Below the pieces are notes generated by a model. The model made no database searches, was not told the origin of the DNA, and saw only the letters and a program-made list of their open reading frames with translations. Shown one piece after another: positions 1-6,875 of a stretch of 20,015 bases of DNA. Source of the stretch: Candidatus Auribacterota bacterium (lineage in GTDB: Bacteria; Auribacterota; JAFGBW01); the NCBI GenBank assembly GCA_016932965.1, contig JAFGBW010000002.1:1-20015 (forward strand), given 5' to 3'. Within the stretch, counting starts at the first letter, position 1; each line of letters opens with the position of its first letter. The translations under genes and the position numbers were made by a program.

Positions 1-236
1 ACCATGGCTCCGCAGGCTCTGGTTGCTGAACATCCTTCAGTATAATATTTGAGATCAATGATTTTTTGCTGCTCAATCACCAGATAAAATTCCATGTAAT
101 CTCCGCATGGACCCTGCAGGTAGGCCGAACTTGTGGGATCATTCATTTGGCCGAAATAGTTCTTGTTATTCATCAGTTTCAATATCTCCGGAGGCAATTC
201 CAACTCTTCCTCTTCTTTTTTATCAGCCATAGTCAT
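1..236 (-). CDS. NifU/IscU-like iron-sulfur cluster scaffold protein (partial, C-terminus beyond the window)
   Basis: The first 78 codons of a minus-strand gene run off the left edge. The protein starts with an acidic segment (MADKKEEEE) and then reads GPCGDYMEFYLVI...YYTEGCSATRACGAM, which matches the U-type scaffold fold, with the GD-x-M-x-x-Y strand and the GCSA cysteine loop. IscU/NifU proteins assemble [2Fe-2S] or [4Fe-4S] clusters on conserved cysteines and pass them to apo-proteins. Here one Cys precedes the GD motif and two more lie in the GC-x6-C segment. The start at 236 follows an AAAGGA ribosome site by 7 nt; a second ATG at 230 is possible. It lies 24 bp downstream of the DUF2099 gene, so it is probably the last visible gene of that operon and may supply its Fe-S clusters. 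Family assignment is fairly sure; the rest of the protein cannot be seen. Confidence 0.75.
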   Translation of the reverse strand, partial: MTMADKKEEEELELPPEILKLMNNKNYFGQMNDPTSSAYLQGPCGDYMEFYLVIEQQKIIDLKYYTEGCSATRACGAM

Positions 237-260
237 AAAAAAATCCTTTCGAAAAAATTT

Positions 261-1265
261 TCAAGTGGACTGGCAAACATGCGCCTTGTAGGTTCCAAAT
301 GATGGAATCCGTTTGCCTGAAACAGGTAAACGGGTCTCATTGAGGTAATGCAATAGACGACCCATCTTGATGCTTTGTCCTTTTTTTTCGTCTGAAACAA
401 GATATTGCCTGCCGGTTTCAAGGGCAGAAATCAGGTCAGGTGCATCTGAATAGGCGGCAATAAAATCCATTCCTTTCCTTGTTAAAATAAAAACAGGGAT
501 CCGTTTGGAAAGCTGCATGCGTGCAGATGGCCCGATTATCCGCCGAATGTCAGGAGAAGCGCATGCCCACACCAGGTCGGCGTGATCACGGATCATACTG
601 ATTTTATCATTACTGATGCCTGTCGTGCAGACCACGAGTGAAATGATTTTTACTCCGTGCTTTTCTTCCAAAAAAGCAAGTTCGGACAAGATATGGCTCA
701 TTTGACCGCTGACAGTTACGGCAATGGTTTTATATCCCAATCTGACCGCTTCCTTTACCCCGCGGACCTGGTCTATGAGGGCATGGTCTGAAATCAATAT
801 GCAACCGAGGGCCTTAAGTTTTTCAATGATCCCTTTGATGGGCGAGGTTAAACAAAGACTGTTCATCCGGCCGCCTATGCCTTGAACCACTTCCGGTCTG
901 GATGTTATGACTGTACCCGCCCCTTCGCATAAAACCACAGATGCATCGATCGCATGCTTTTGCAGGGCAGACATTAGCATCTCGGAAGCCCCATATGGTA
1001 CGGTCACCTGATTTGAGATAAGTGTTCTGAATCCGGTAAAAAAACCATACTTTCTTATTTTGAATTCTATGGTGTTTTTTATTGCCTGTCTGACTGCTTG
1101 TTTATCTGGGTTCCGCAAACGTCTGAAAAAAATGTGTAAATGCGCGGCCAAGGGACAATATGCAAGGGACGGATTGGTGACATGAATCACTCTGCCTTCT
1201 GAAATGCTCACATAGGATGAAAAATATCGTATGATATGGATATCCTTATCAAATTTTTCTCTCAT
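261..1265 (-). CDS. DUF2099 family protein (methanogenesis marker 8-like)
   Basis: A protein of about 334 residues that I recognise as DUF2099, the family of putative methanogenesis marker protein 8. The signature block is VPYGASEMLMSAL (about residues 92-104), VVLCEGAGTVIT (113-124, with Cys116 in the longer numbering) and QGIGGRMNSL (131-140), followed by a DQVRGVKEAVRLGYKTIAVTV stretch typical of the family. The biochemical function is not established to my knowledge; the family was defined as a marker of methanogenic archaea. Here it sits in a bacterial operon beside two ferredoxin-MinD ATPases, an FAD oxidoreductase and a NifU-like scaffold, which points to a redox or metal-centre role (inference). 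The ATG at 1274 overlaps the previous stop by 4 nt but directly abuts AAGGA; the ATG at 1265 has the same AAGGA 9 nt away and is the better start. No signal peptide or membrane helix is visible. Confidence 0.8.
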   Translation of the reverse strand: MREKFDKDIHIIRYFSSYVSISEGRVIHVTNPSLAYCPLAAHLHIFFRRLRNPDKQAVRQAIKNTIEFKIRKYGFFTGFRTLISNQVTVPYGASEMLMSALQKHAIDASVVLCEGAGTVITSRPEVVQGIGGRMNSLCLTSPIKGIIEKLKALGCILISDHALIDQVRGVKEAVRLGYKTIAVTVSGQMSHILSELAFLEEKHGVKIISLVVCTTGISNDKISMIRDHADLVWACASPDIRRIIGPSARMQLSKRIPVFILTRKGMDFIAAYSDAPDLISALETGRQYLVSDEKKGQSIKMGRLLHYLNETRLPVSGKRIPSFGTYKAHVCQST

Positions 1266-1270
1266 GAGAT

Positions 1271-2128
1271 TCATTCCTTCAGTTCATCCCAAATCTGGAT
1301 GAAGGCTTTTTTTACACTACCATCGCAGTACTCCATAACGGTTTTTCCTGAAATCATGGATTCAACAACACTCTGATCAAATCCAATTCTGCCGATAATC
1401 GGAATCCCTTTATCCCTGCATAAAACATCAATCTGATTGGTTATGCCAGGATTGAGATCATATTTATTTATGACCAGTTTCACCCGTATTCTGAAAAATT
1501 CCGTAAGGGCGATGACTCTTGCGGCGTCATGGATGCCTGAAACGGTCGGTTCTGTCACGATCAGTACGCAATCAGTTCCGGTAAGAGAAGCGATCACCGG
1601 GCATCCGATTCCCGGCGGACCGTCAATAATCACGTAATCTGATTTCAGGCATTCAGCCTTTTCTCTGGCGATTTGTCTTATTTTTGAAACCAGTTTGCCG
1701 GAATTTTCTTCGGCGATACCCAATTTTGCATGAATGAAGACGCCATATTTTGTTTCAGAAACGAACCATTCACCGCTTATATTCTCTTTCATGTGGATTG
1801 CAGACACAGGACACGCCCTGCTGCAAAGCGAGCATCCCTCGCAAAAAAGGGAGTCAACAGAATAGGAGGGAGTTTTGATTGCTTCAAACCTGCAGACGGA
1901 TACGCACCTGCCGCATTGATTGCACATTTCTTTATTGATCACCGCCGTTTTACCGCCTCTGAATTCATGCCGTTCTTTAATGAGAGGCTGGAGCAAAAGA
2001 TGCAGGTTAGCGGCATCGACATCGCAGTCAACCATCACTTTATTTTCAGCCAGGGCAGCCAGTGCGCCTGCAACGACTGTTTTTCCTGTGCCGCCCTTGC
2101 CGCTGATGATGACGATTTGTTTCTTCAT
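1271..2128 (-). CDS. MinD/Mrp-type P-loop ATPase with inserted 2x[4Fe-4S] ferredoxin domain (second copy)
   Basis: A 285-residue soluble ATPase of the MinD/Mrp/NifH-like (SIMIBI) class, COG1149 type. The deviant Walker A motif GKGGTGKT is at residues 10-17 and DCDVDAAN at 34-41. A ferredoxin module is inserted with two four-cysteine clusters, C69/C72/C75/C79 and C96/C99/C102/C106. The Walker B region reads YVIIDGPPGIGCPV. Relatives couple ATP hydrolysis to Fe-S cluster transfer or to low-potential electron transfer. The ATG at 2128 overlaps the FAD enzyme's stop as TGATG and has GGAAG 7 nt upstream; an in-frame TTG just before it (2131) is less likely. Its own stop overlaps the alternative DUF2099 start by 4 nt, so translation of the three genes is probably coupled. 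It is a diverged paralogue of the ATPase at 3476-4351. Confidence 0.9.
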   Translation of the reverse strand: MKKQIVIISGKGGTGKTVVAGALAALAENKVMVDCDVDAANLHLLLQPLIKERHEFRGGKTAVINKEMCNQCGRCVSVCRFEAIKTPSYSVDSLFCEGCSLCSRACPVSAIHMKENISGEWFVSETKYGVFIHAKLGIAEENSGKLVSKIRQIAREKAECLKSDYVIIDGPPGIGCPVIASLTGTDCVLIVTEPTVSGIHDAARVIALTEFFRIRVKLVINKYDLNPGITNQIDVLCRDKGIPIIGRIGFDQSVVESMISGKTVMEYCDGSVKKAFIQIWDELKE

Positions 2129-3492
2129 CAATGTGCTTCCGATGATCTCATTTTTGAGGACGCATCCTGTGAAGCCAATACGACCGGATACACGGTCGGC
2201 GCGCTGGTTAAAAACGGATGAGTCGCTATCTGCAGCGTTTCGAGTTCTATGATAGAAACCCGCTGTTGGATGGCCATACCTATCAAATTGATGATTTCGC
2301 CCGAGGAAATACCTCCTGCGACCTGGCCCCCCATGAGAATTCCCGATTGCCTTGAAAAAATCAGTTTAATTTTGATTTTTCCGGCTCCGGCCAGATTCGC
2401 AGGATGTTTGTCCACGCCTTCGGCATGACCTGTGACAATTTCAAAGCCTTCTTTTTTAGCCGTATTTTCCGTCAGGCCGGCTGATCCCAGGATCAATCCG
2501 TTCACATAAGTAGAATAAATGGCGATCGTTCCTTTGTTTTCTCTGACCAGTTTAAGCTGATAAAGATTGGCGCCGGCTATTCTTGCTTCAGCTGTCGCCG
2601 TGGAGGCAAGCATGACCGGTGTGTCCCGACGGGTATAAAAATCTTTTTTGCAGGCACAATCTCCTACTGCAAAAATATCGGAATCGGTGGTACGCATGTA
2701 TTCATCGACCCATATTCCTTTTCCTTTTTCCATTTCCAATCCGGCTTCAAGGGCAAGACGGGTGTTCGGCGACGCGCCTATTCCCAATATGACACTGTCG
2801 GCTTTGATTTCTTTTCCGTTATCAAAACGGACACTTTCAACTTTACCGCTACCCAGAAATTCCTTGACACGTTCACCGGTAAAAATATGGACCCCTTTTG
2901 ATCTGAGTTTTTCTTCTGCGATACTGGCGAATTCCTCATCAAAAGAATTGGCCAGAATAGTAGGAAAAATTTCCGCCAAATACACGTTGATCCCCTTGAG
3001 ATTGGATATTTCATCGGCGAATTCAACTCCGATAAATCCTCCGCCCAAAATCAGAACATCTTTTGTCTGTCGTATGTTTTTTATGCAATCCTTGAGATAA
3101 TCCATATCTTTGCAGACGGGATAAATCCCTTTTTTATCGATTCCCGGGATGGGCGGAATAACAGGTGACGATCCTACAGACAGAATCAGTTTTTCATAAA
3201 TAAACCTGGTTCCGGATACGGTTTCCACCATTTTAACGTTTCTGTTTATTCGTGTCGCCTCATCCAATGCCACATCGATCTGGTTTTTTTCCAGAAGAGC
3301 CGTTCCCATCTTATTGTCATCGGGATTGGTCAAGCTGGAAAACATATATGGAATGCCGCAGGGGATGACCCCATTGGAAATATTTTTCATCACCAGGATT
3401 TTTTTATCCGGATAATATTTCCGGGCCGTGACGGCGCTCACCATGCCTGCAGGACCAGCTCCGATAACGAGAATATCAACTTTTTTTTCCAT
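2128..3492 (-). CDS. FAD-dependent pyridine nucleotide-disulfide oxidoreductase, NADH oxidase/CoA-disulfide reductase-like
   Basis: A 454-residue flavoprotein of class III disulfide oxidoreductases. The N-terminal FAD-binding dinucleotide fold is GAGPAGM (residues 11-17), the NAD(P)H fold is LILGGGFIGVEFADE (around 146-160) and the second FAD motif is DIFAVGDCA (around 270). A single redox cysteine, Cys45 in PCGIPY, matches the active-site Cys of NADH oxidases and CoA-disulfide reductases; no CxxxxC pair is present. Such enzymes reduce O2, CoA disulfide or polysulfide with NAD(P)H through a cysteine sulfenate or persulfide. The length is normal and there is no C-terminal rhodanese domain. The start at 3492 has AAAGGA 7 nt upstream and overlaps the upstream ATPase by 17 nt. 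Lying between two ferredoxin-ATPases, it may pass electrons from NAD(P)H to them, or be a sulfur/thiol reductase for the same pathway (inference). The exact substrate cannot be read from sequence. Confidence 0.88.
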   Translation of the reverse strand: MEKKVDILVIGAGPAGMVSAVTARKYYPDKKILVMKNISNGVIPCGIPYMFSSLTNPDDNKMGTALLEKNQIDVALDEATRINRNVKMVETVSGTRFIYEKLILSVGSSPVIPPIPGIDKKGIYPVCKDMDYLKDCIKNIRQTKDVLILGGGFIGVEFADEISNLKGINVYLAEIFPTILANSFDEEFASIAEEKLRSKGVHIFTGERVKEFLGSGKVESVRFDNGKEIKADSVILGIGASPNTRLALEAGLEMEKGKGIWVDEYMRTTDSDIFAVGDCACKKDFYTRRDTPVMLASTATAEARIAGANLYQLKLVRENKGTIAIYSTYVNGLILGSAGLTENTAKKEGFEIVTGHAEGVDKHPANLAGAGKIKIKLIFSRQSGILMGGQVAGGISSGEIINLIGMAIQQRVSIIELETLQIATHPFLTSAPTVYPVVLASQDASSKMRSSEAH

Positions 3493-4351
3493 GGTTATTT
3501 CCTTTCATTAATTCTTTAATTTGAATGAACAATTGTCGGAAGCTGTTCTCATATTCAGGAAAAGCCTTAACAAGTGGGATCCCCTGCGAGCAGGCAGCAG
3601 CAATTTCTTTTTTAAAAGGGATGTGCATCAACACATGAATATTCTCCTTTATGCAATACATCTCGACCTCATCATTCCCCAAATCCGAACGGTTGATGAT
3701 TACTCCAAACTGCACATTCATCTTGCGCAGCAATTCAACCGTTAAAATAAGATCATTCAGCCCGAATGGAGTCGGCTCTGTAACCAGAATGCAGAAATCA
3801 GTGCCTTTAACCGCGGAAATCACCGGGCATGATGTCCCGGGAGGAGCGTCAATGATAACTGATTTTGTCATGCTGATATGCTTTTTAACCTGGCGGATGA
3901 CCGGAGGAGACATGGCTTCGCCTATGTTCAGCCGGCCGTGAATGAATTCCATGTCGTTTTTTTCCCCGATTTCAATCACTCCGATTTCCCGGTCCACTTC
4001 CTTGATGGCATTTGAGGGACACAGCAATGAGCATGCCCCACAGCCGTGACATAAATTCTGAAAGATCAAAACATGGCTGTTTTTAGTCTGGCTGGCTGGC
4101 AACACTGCAATGGCATTATATTCGCACACGTCTCGACATTTTCCGCAAAGTCTGCATTTTGTTTCGTCCACCACAGGCATAAGGAGGCAGGCTTTTTCTG
4201 TTCTGCTAATGCGGGGCTTTAAAAAAAGATGCGCATTGGGTTCCTCCACATCGCAGTCGAGAAACTGGACGTTATCAATTGAAAGAGCCAGGCTGACAGC
4301 CACTGTTGTTTTTCCTGTTCCGCCTTTTCCGCTGGCTATTGATATGATCAT
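3476..4351 (-). CDS. MinD/Mrp-type P-loop ATPase with inserted 2x[4Fe-4S] ferredoxin domain (first copy)
   Basis: A 291-residue paralogue of the ATPase at 1271-2128 with the same layout. Walker A is GKGGTGKTT at residues 8-16 and the switch region DCDVEEPNAH is at 32-41. The ferredoxin insert has C66/C69/C72/C76 (CRLCGKCRDVC) and C101/C104/C107/C111 (CHGCGACSLLC). The Walker B region reads VIIDAPPGTSCPV. Two such genes side by side are common in Desulfobacterota and archaea, and the pair may work as a heterodimer; this is inferred from pairing, not shown here. The start codon at 4351 overlaps the methyltransferase stop as ATGA, and an AAGGA lies 10 nt upstream. Its 3' end overlaps the FAD enzyme by 17 nt. 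The two copies differ clearly in sequence, so this is an old duplication. Confidence 0.9.
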   Translation of the reverse strand: MIISIASGKGGTGKTTVAVSLALSIDNVQFLDCDVEEPNAHLFLKPRISRTEKACLLMPVVDETKCRLCGKCRDVCEYNAIAVLPASQTKNSHVLIFQNLCHGCGACSLLCPSNAIKEVDREIGVIEIGEKNDMEFIHGRLNIGEAMSPPVIRQVKKHISMTKSVIIDAPPGTSCPVISAVKGTDFCILVTEPTPFGLNDLILTVELLRKMNVQFGVIINRSDLGNDEVEMYCIKENIHVLMHIPFKKEIAAACSQGIPLVKAFPEYENSFRQLFIQIKELMKGNNHGKKS

Positions 4352-4968
4352 GATCGATTTTTCCTTATTTTCACAGCCGTGACTATTTTTTGAAAATCAC
4401 TCTGGGATTCCCTGACATCAAAACCCCGATAGATAAGATAGTCACCCGCTTCTTCAATTCTGTCTTGTAAACATTCATGTTTTCTGCCTTCACTCTCATG
4501 AATATCATTGATTATTTTAAAACCTTTTTGATTGAAATCACTCAATACCGTTTTCCCCCCAGGTTTCAGTAACCGTACTATTTCATCCAGAATAGATAAT
4601 GGCTTTTCAAGATGATGAAACACATTGATCAAAAAAATGACATCAAAAGATTTATTCTTAAAATCCAAATGGCCGGCGTCCGCCTTTTTAAAAATAACCG
4701 TTTTTTCCAAATTAAAAAATCGAAGATGCGCCTTTGCAAATTCCTGTTCTGTTTCAGATTGATCAACAGTAGTAAATTTAAAACCATGCCTGGCCAGGCA
4801 AAGACTGAAATAGCCTTTACCTGTTCCTATTTCCAGGATTTTTCCGGATACAGGAAGAGCTTGATTTAAAACGGTTTCTTTTTCTTTTTCTATGTCGTAT
4901 CCGTATTTTTTATATAAGCAAACTCTTTCCGAATATTTCTTATGATATTCTGCTAGCCTCGAATTCAT
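4348..4968 (-). CDS. Class I SAM-dependent methyltransferase
   Basis: A 206-residue cytoplasmic protein with the Rossmann-like class I methyltransferase fold. Motif I is KILEIGTGKGYFSL (around residues 42-55), the acidic residue ending strand 2 is in FTTVDQSE, motif II/III is SFDVIFLINVFHHLE and LLKPGGKTVLSDF closes the core. It resembles the UbiE/Methyltransf_11 group and the small-molecule methyltransferases often found next to ferredoxin-MinD genes. The substrate is unknown. ATG 4968 is chosen over an in-frame TTG at 4974 because AAGG lies 7 nt upstream. The stop overlaps the next ATPase start by 4 nt, so the enzyme is part of the same operon. Confidence 0.85.
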   Translation of the reverse strand: MNSRLAEYHKKYSERVCLYKKYGYDIEKEKETVLNQALPVSGKILEIGTGKGYFSLCLARHGFKFTTVDQSETEQEFAKAHLRFFNLEKTVIFKKADAGHLDFKNKSFDVIFLINVFHHLEKPLSILDEIVRLLKPGGKTVLSDFNQKGFKIINDIHESEGRKHECLQDRIEEAGDYLIYRGFDVRESQSDFQKIVTAVKIRKNRS

Positions 4969-4981
4969 CGTCAAACCTTGT

Positions 4982-5203
4982 TCATTCCCTTGTCATTTTA
5001 CCTCCGCATTTAGGGCAGACAATAGATGAACACGGCATGCCAGGCTGACGGCGAATTCTTTCTCCGCATGAAATACAAAAGCAATTTCCCATTATCGCTG
5101 TTGCCTGCTGATTTACTAAACCAGTACTTCCCGAGCATCTACCTCTGCCTCTGCCAGTTCTCGGCCCTAAACCTGCCGGACCTGTTCCATCACCTCTTGG
5201 CAT
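4982..5203 (-). CDS. Small DUF5320-type protein with C-terminal zinc-ribbon-like CxxC pairs
   Basis: A 73-residue protein opening with MPRGDGTGPAGLGPRTGRG, the usual start of DUF5320 proteins. Behind this glycine/arginine-rich head it has CISCGERI and CPKCGGKM, two CxxC knuckles about 19 residues apart that could bind Zn or an Fe-S centre. A perfect AGGAGG lies 8 nt before the ATG at 5203. It precedes the methyltransferase by 13 bp. DUF5320 genes often lie beside NifX-like and MinD-like genes, as here, but their function is unknown. The protein could be a metal chaperone or redox sensor of the cluster (inference). Confidence 0.8.
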   Translation of the reverse strand: MPRGDGTGPAGLGPRTGRGRGRCSGSTGLVNQQATAIMGNCFCISCGERIRRQPGMPCSSIVCPKCGGKMTRE

Positions 5204-5225
5204 ATGAATTGCCTCCTGAAAACAT

Positions 5226-5393
5226 TTAACTCTTCATATCAATGAATTGATTCATCCGTGACATGTAAGGCATATCATCCAGACTATCATTCGCGCTGGT
5301 TATATTTTTACTGATCCTTAATAATCGAATAAGATTGATAAGGCCGACTCTTCCGCAGCCCGCACATTTATTCCATTCTTCTTCAAGTCTTCT
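5226..5393 (-). pseudogene. Coding-like cysteine-containing fragment without a start codon
   Basis: Between the NifX-like gene and the small DUF5320 gene the minus strand holds an open stretch of 55 codons. It reads EEEWNKCAGCGRVGLINLIR near its start and ends ...MSRMNQFIDMKS before a TAA at 5226. The CAGCG knuckle and the residue mix look like real protein, but there is no ATG, GTG or TTG at its beginning. An in-frame TGA lies directly upstream at 5394-5396, next to a tandem copy of CTTGAAGAAGA. It may be the tail of a gene broken by that duplication, or a separate small gene with an unusual start. I do not recognise the family. Confidence 0.35.
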
Positions 5394-5400
5394 TCAAGAA

Positions 5401-5775
5401 TCAAACACTGCGGGACATGCCTGACTTTGAATTTACCGTTGACTGGCTGCTCGTTTTGTATTCACCCATTTTATACTTCTCAATGACATCCTTCACAATA
5501 CCTGATGCTCCGGTAACAACCTCTATTTCAGCGGCTTGTAATGTGTTAAAAGCATTCGGGCCGACATTTCCTGTAATAACTGCCTTCACCTGTTTTGAAG
5601 ACATAAACTGGCCGGACTGTACACCCACACCTCCCATTGAATCAATATTCGCATTCTGAACAGCCTCAAACTCCTTGGATTCAGTATCGATAATAATAAA
5701 ATACCTGCATCTGCCGAATCTAGGATCAACCATGGACTCCAGATTATCACCTTCTGATGTAACGCATATTTTCAT
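5401..5775 (-). CDS. NifX/NifB-type dinitrogenase iron-molybdenum cofactor-binding domain protein (copy 1)
   Basis: A 124-residue protein of the COG1433 family, which has the ribonuclease H-like fold used by NifX, NafY and the NifB C-terminus to bind iron-molybdenum cofactor precursors. The start MKICVTSEGDNLESMVDPRF-GRC is typical, with FGRCRYF around residues 20-26 and the glycine-rich VVTGASGIVKDVIEKY end. The Ser/Lys-rich tail has no cysteines. AGGAG lies 9 nt before the ATG at 5775 and the gene follows the second NifX-like gene by 13 bp. Stand-alone members like this are widespread in anaerobes without nitrogenase, so the gene does not show nitrogen fixation; no nifHDK is seen in the window. 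A role in carrying or shielding a metal-sulfur cluster is likely. Confidence 0.88.
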   Translation of the reverse strand: MKICVTSEGDNLESMVDPRFGRCRYFIIIDTESKEFEAVQNANIDSMGGVGVQSGQFMSSKQVKAVITGNVGPNAFNTLQAAEIEVVTGASGIVKDVIEKYKMGEYKTSSQSTVNSKSGMSRSV

Positions 5776-5788
5776 ATATTATAACTCC

Positions 5789-6187
5789 TTAATGAGCATG
5801 TTGTTCAGTGTGAGAATGATCACATACTTTTTTATCAAGTCCATAGCCTTTTCCCGCACCTGGCTTACAGAAACTTTCCCCTCCTTTTAATGTTTGATTC
5901 TTAAACTGTTCAATTACATCGTCGATTTTCCCGCTTACTCCCACAATTGTTTCAATTCCGTATTGGGCAAAAAAAGATGTCGCTCTCATCCCCATCCCAC
6001 CTGAAATAATGCAGATCACACCCTTTTTGTGTAAAAATTCAGGTATTGCGCCAGGCTCATGACCAGGGTTTGCCACTTCCATTCTCTGGATTTCCCTGCC
6101 GTTTTCTACATCAACCAATGTAAAAACCGGACATCTGCCGAAATGGGCAGATACATTATTTCCGTCTGTAGATATAGCTATTCGCAT
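5789..6187 (-). CDS. NifX/NifB-type cofactor-binding domain protein with His/Cys-rich tail (copy 2)
   Basis: A 132-residue COG1433 protein. It has ISTDGNNVSAHFGRCPVF near the N-terminus, the GGMGMRATSFF loop in the middle and IVGVSGKIDDVI before the tail, all as expected for the NifX-like fold. The last 25 residues add two cysteines and several histidines (VCDHSHTEQHAH), a likely metal-binding tail that copy 1 lacks. AAGGG lies 7 nt before the ATG at 6187. It is the first gene after a 233-bp spacer, so it may start its own transcript or continue from the DUF5320 gene upstream. It probably carries a metal-sulfur cofactor for the same pathway; the partner is unknown. Confidence 0.88.
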   Translation of the reverse strand: MRIAISTDGNNVSAHFGRCPVFTLVDVENGREIQRMEVANPGHEPGAIPEFLHKKGVICIISGGMGMRATSFFAQYGIETIVGVSGKIDDVIEQFKNQTLKGGESFCKPGAGKGYGLDKKVCDHSHTEQHAH

Positions 6188-6250
6188 AATGAATCCCTTC
6201 TGTTCTTAGCATCAAAGCAGTCAGAAAAATTATTCTTTAACTCAGATATT

Positions 6251-6271
6251 TAATGAAACCATTCCCCATTT
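6251..6271. promoter_or_regulatory. Weak, degenerate Fur-box-like sequence before the NifX-like genes
   Basis: TAATGAAACCATT followed by a degraded right arm resembles the perfect box at 6830-6850 with one base missing. It lies 64 bp upstream of the NifX-like start at 6187. Only the left arm is good, so this may be chance in AT-rich DNA. Confidence 0.2.
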
Positions 6272-6420
6272 GTTATCCAAACAGAGCTTTCTGATTGAAT
6301 TCTCTGGTCTGTAAGGTTTCATCATGAAATTTATCCCGATTCTTCTTCTAAGGATGATGGCTATACACCTTAAGGCAAATTTAACGTGATATCAAAATTT
6401 AATTTCCTGTTAATATCCGG

Positions 6421-6804
6421 TTATGCCTTTTTGTCTTCTTCTGCCTTTTCTATGCTTTTGATGCGGTTTTGAATATCATCCAGCTGTTTTTTTAAAAGTT
6501 CCGCTTCATTTTTTAATAAATCAGTCTCTTGTTCCTGGGAAAGCTCGGATGCATAAGGATATCCTTTGCCGTAAGCGAGCGGGCTTAAAGGCATGTTTTG
6601 CCAATTTAGGAATCCGGCCTGGTTATACCAATTTTGCCTGCCTCTGCCACGACCGTATCCAAAAAATCCACGGCCTCTTCCGAAATATCCTCTTCCTGGA
6701 ATTGGATTCATGTAGCCCGGCATGGCATAGCCTGCGCAAAAACCAGCTGCCCTGCCTGACATGGCGCCCAAACCGTTTGGTCCTGTTCTGTCTCCGCCTG
6801 GCAT
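6421..6804 (-). CDS. Glycine/arginine/aromatic-rich DUF5320 protein with C-terminal coiled coil
   Basis: A 127-residue protein starting MPGGDRTGPNGLGAMSGRAA, the DUF5320 signature head. Residues about 35-60 are a low-complexity run of GRG, FGRG and FGYGRG units with many Gly, Arg, Phe and Tyr. The C-terminal third, from about residue 88, is charged and helical (ETDLLKNEAELLKKQLDDI) and probably forms a coiled coil. AAGGAGG lies about 7 nt before the ATG at 6804, and a Fur-box-like palindrome overlaps the probable -10 element upstream. The function of the family is unknown. It is often linked to NifX-like and MinD-like genes, as here. The low-complexity part could support oligomer or condensate formation (speculation). 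Confidence 0.82.
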   Translation of the reverse strand: MPGGDRTGPNGLGAMSGRAAGFCAGYAMPGYMNPIPGRGYFGRGRGFFGYGRGRGRQNWYNQAGFLNWQNMPLSPLAYGKGYPYASELSQEQETDLLKNEAELLKKQLDDIQNRIKSIEKAEEDKKA

Positions 6805-6829
6805 TTTATTGCCTCCTTTCTTTTATTGT

Positions 6830-6852
6830 TAATGAAAACCATTTTCATTATA
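6830..6852 (-). promoter_or_regulatory. Fur-box-like perfect inverted repeat over the -10 element of the DUF5320/NifX cluster
   Basis: Two 9-bp arms, TAATGAAAA and TTTTCATTA, pair perfectly around a 3-bp centre (6830-6850). The core fits the 7-1-7 Fur pattern TGAAAAT-N-ATTTTCA with one mismatch. On the minus strand a TATAAT lies at 6847-6852 and overlaps the palindrome, so a bound repressor would block the promoter. The site lies 26 bp before the DUF5320 start and just after the Fur-family gene. Confidence 0.7.
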
Positions 6853-6875
6853 ATATAAAATAAAAAATAATAAAG

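Noticed and set aside
66-302. Plus-strand open frame of 78 codons
   Set aside because: It is antisense to the NifU-like gene, has no ribosome site and its protein looks like a shadow.
5401-6187. NifX-like pair as evidence of nitrogen fixation
   Set aside because: Stand-alone members of this family are common in organisms without nitrogenase, and no nif structural gene is in the window.
6227-6325. Minus-strand 27-codon frame (MMKPYRPENSIRK...) in the spacer before the NifX-like genes
   Set aside because: It has no ribosome site and is too short to support without homologues.
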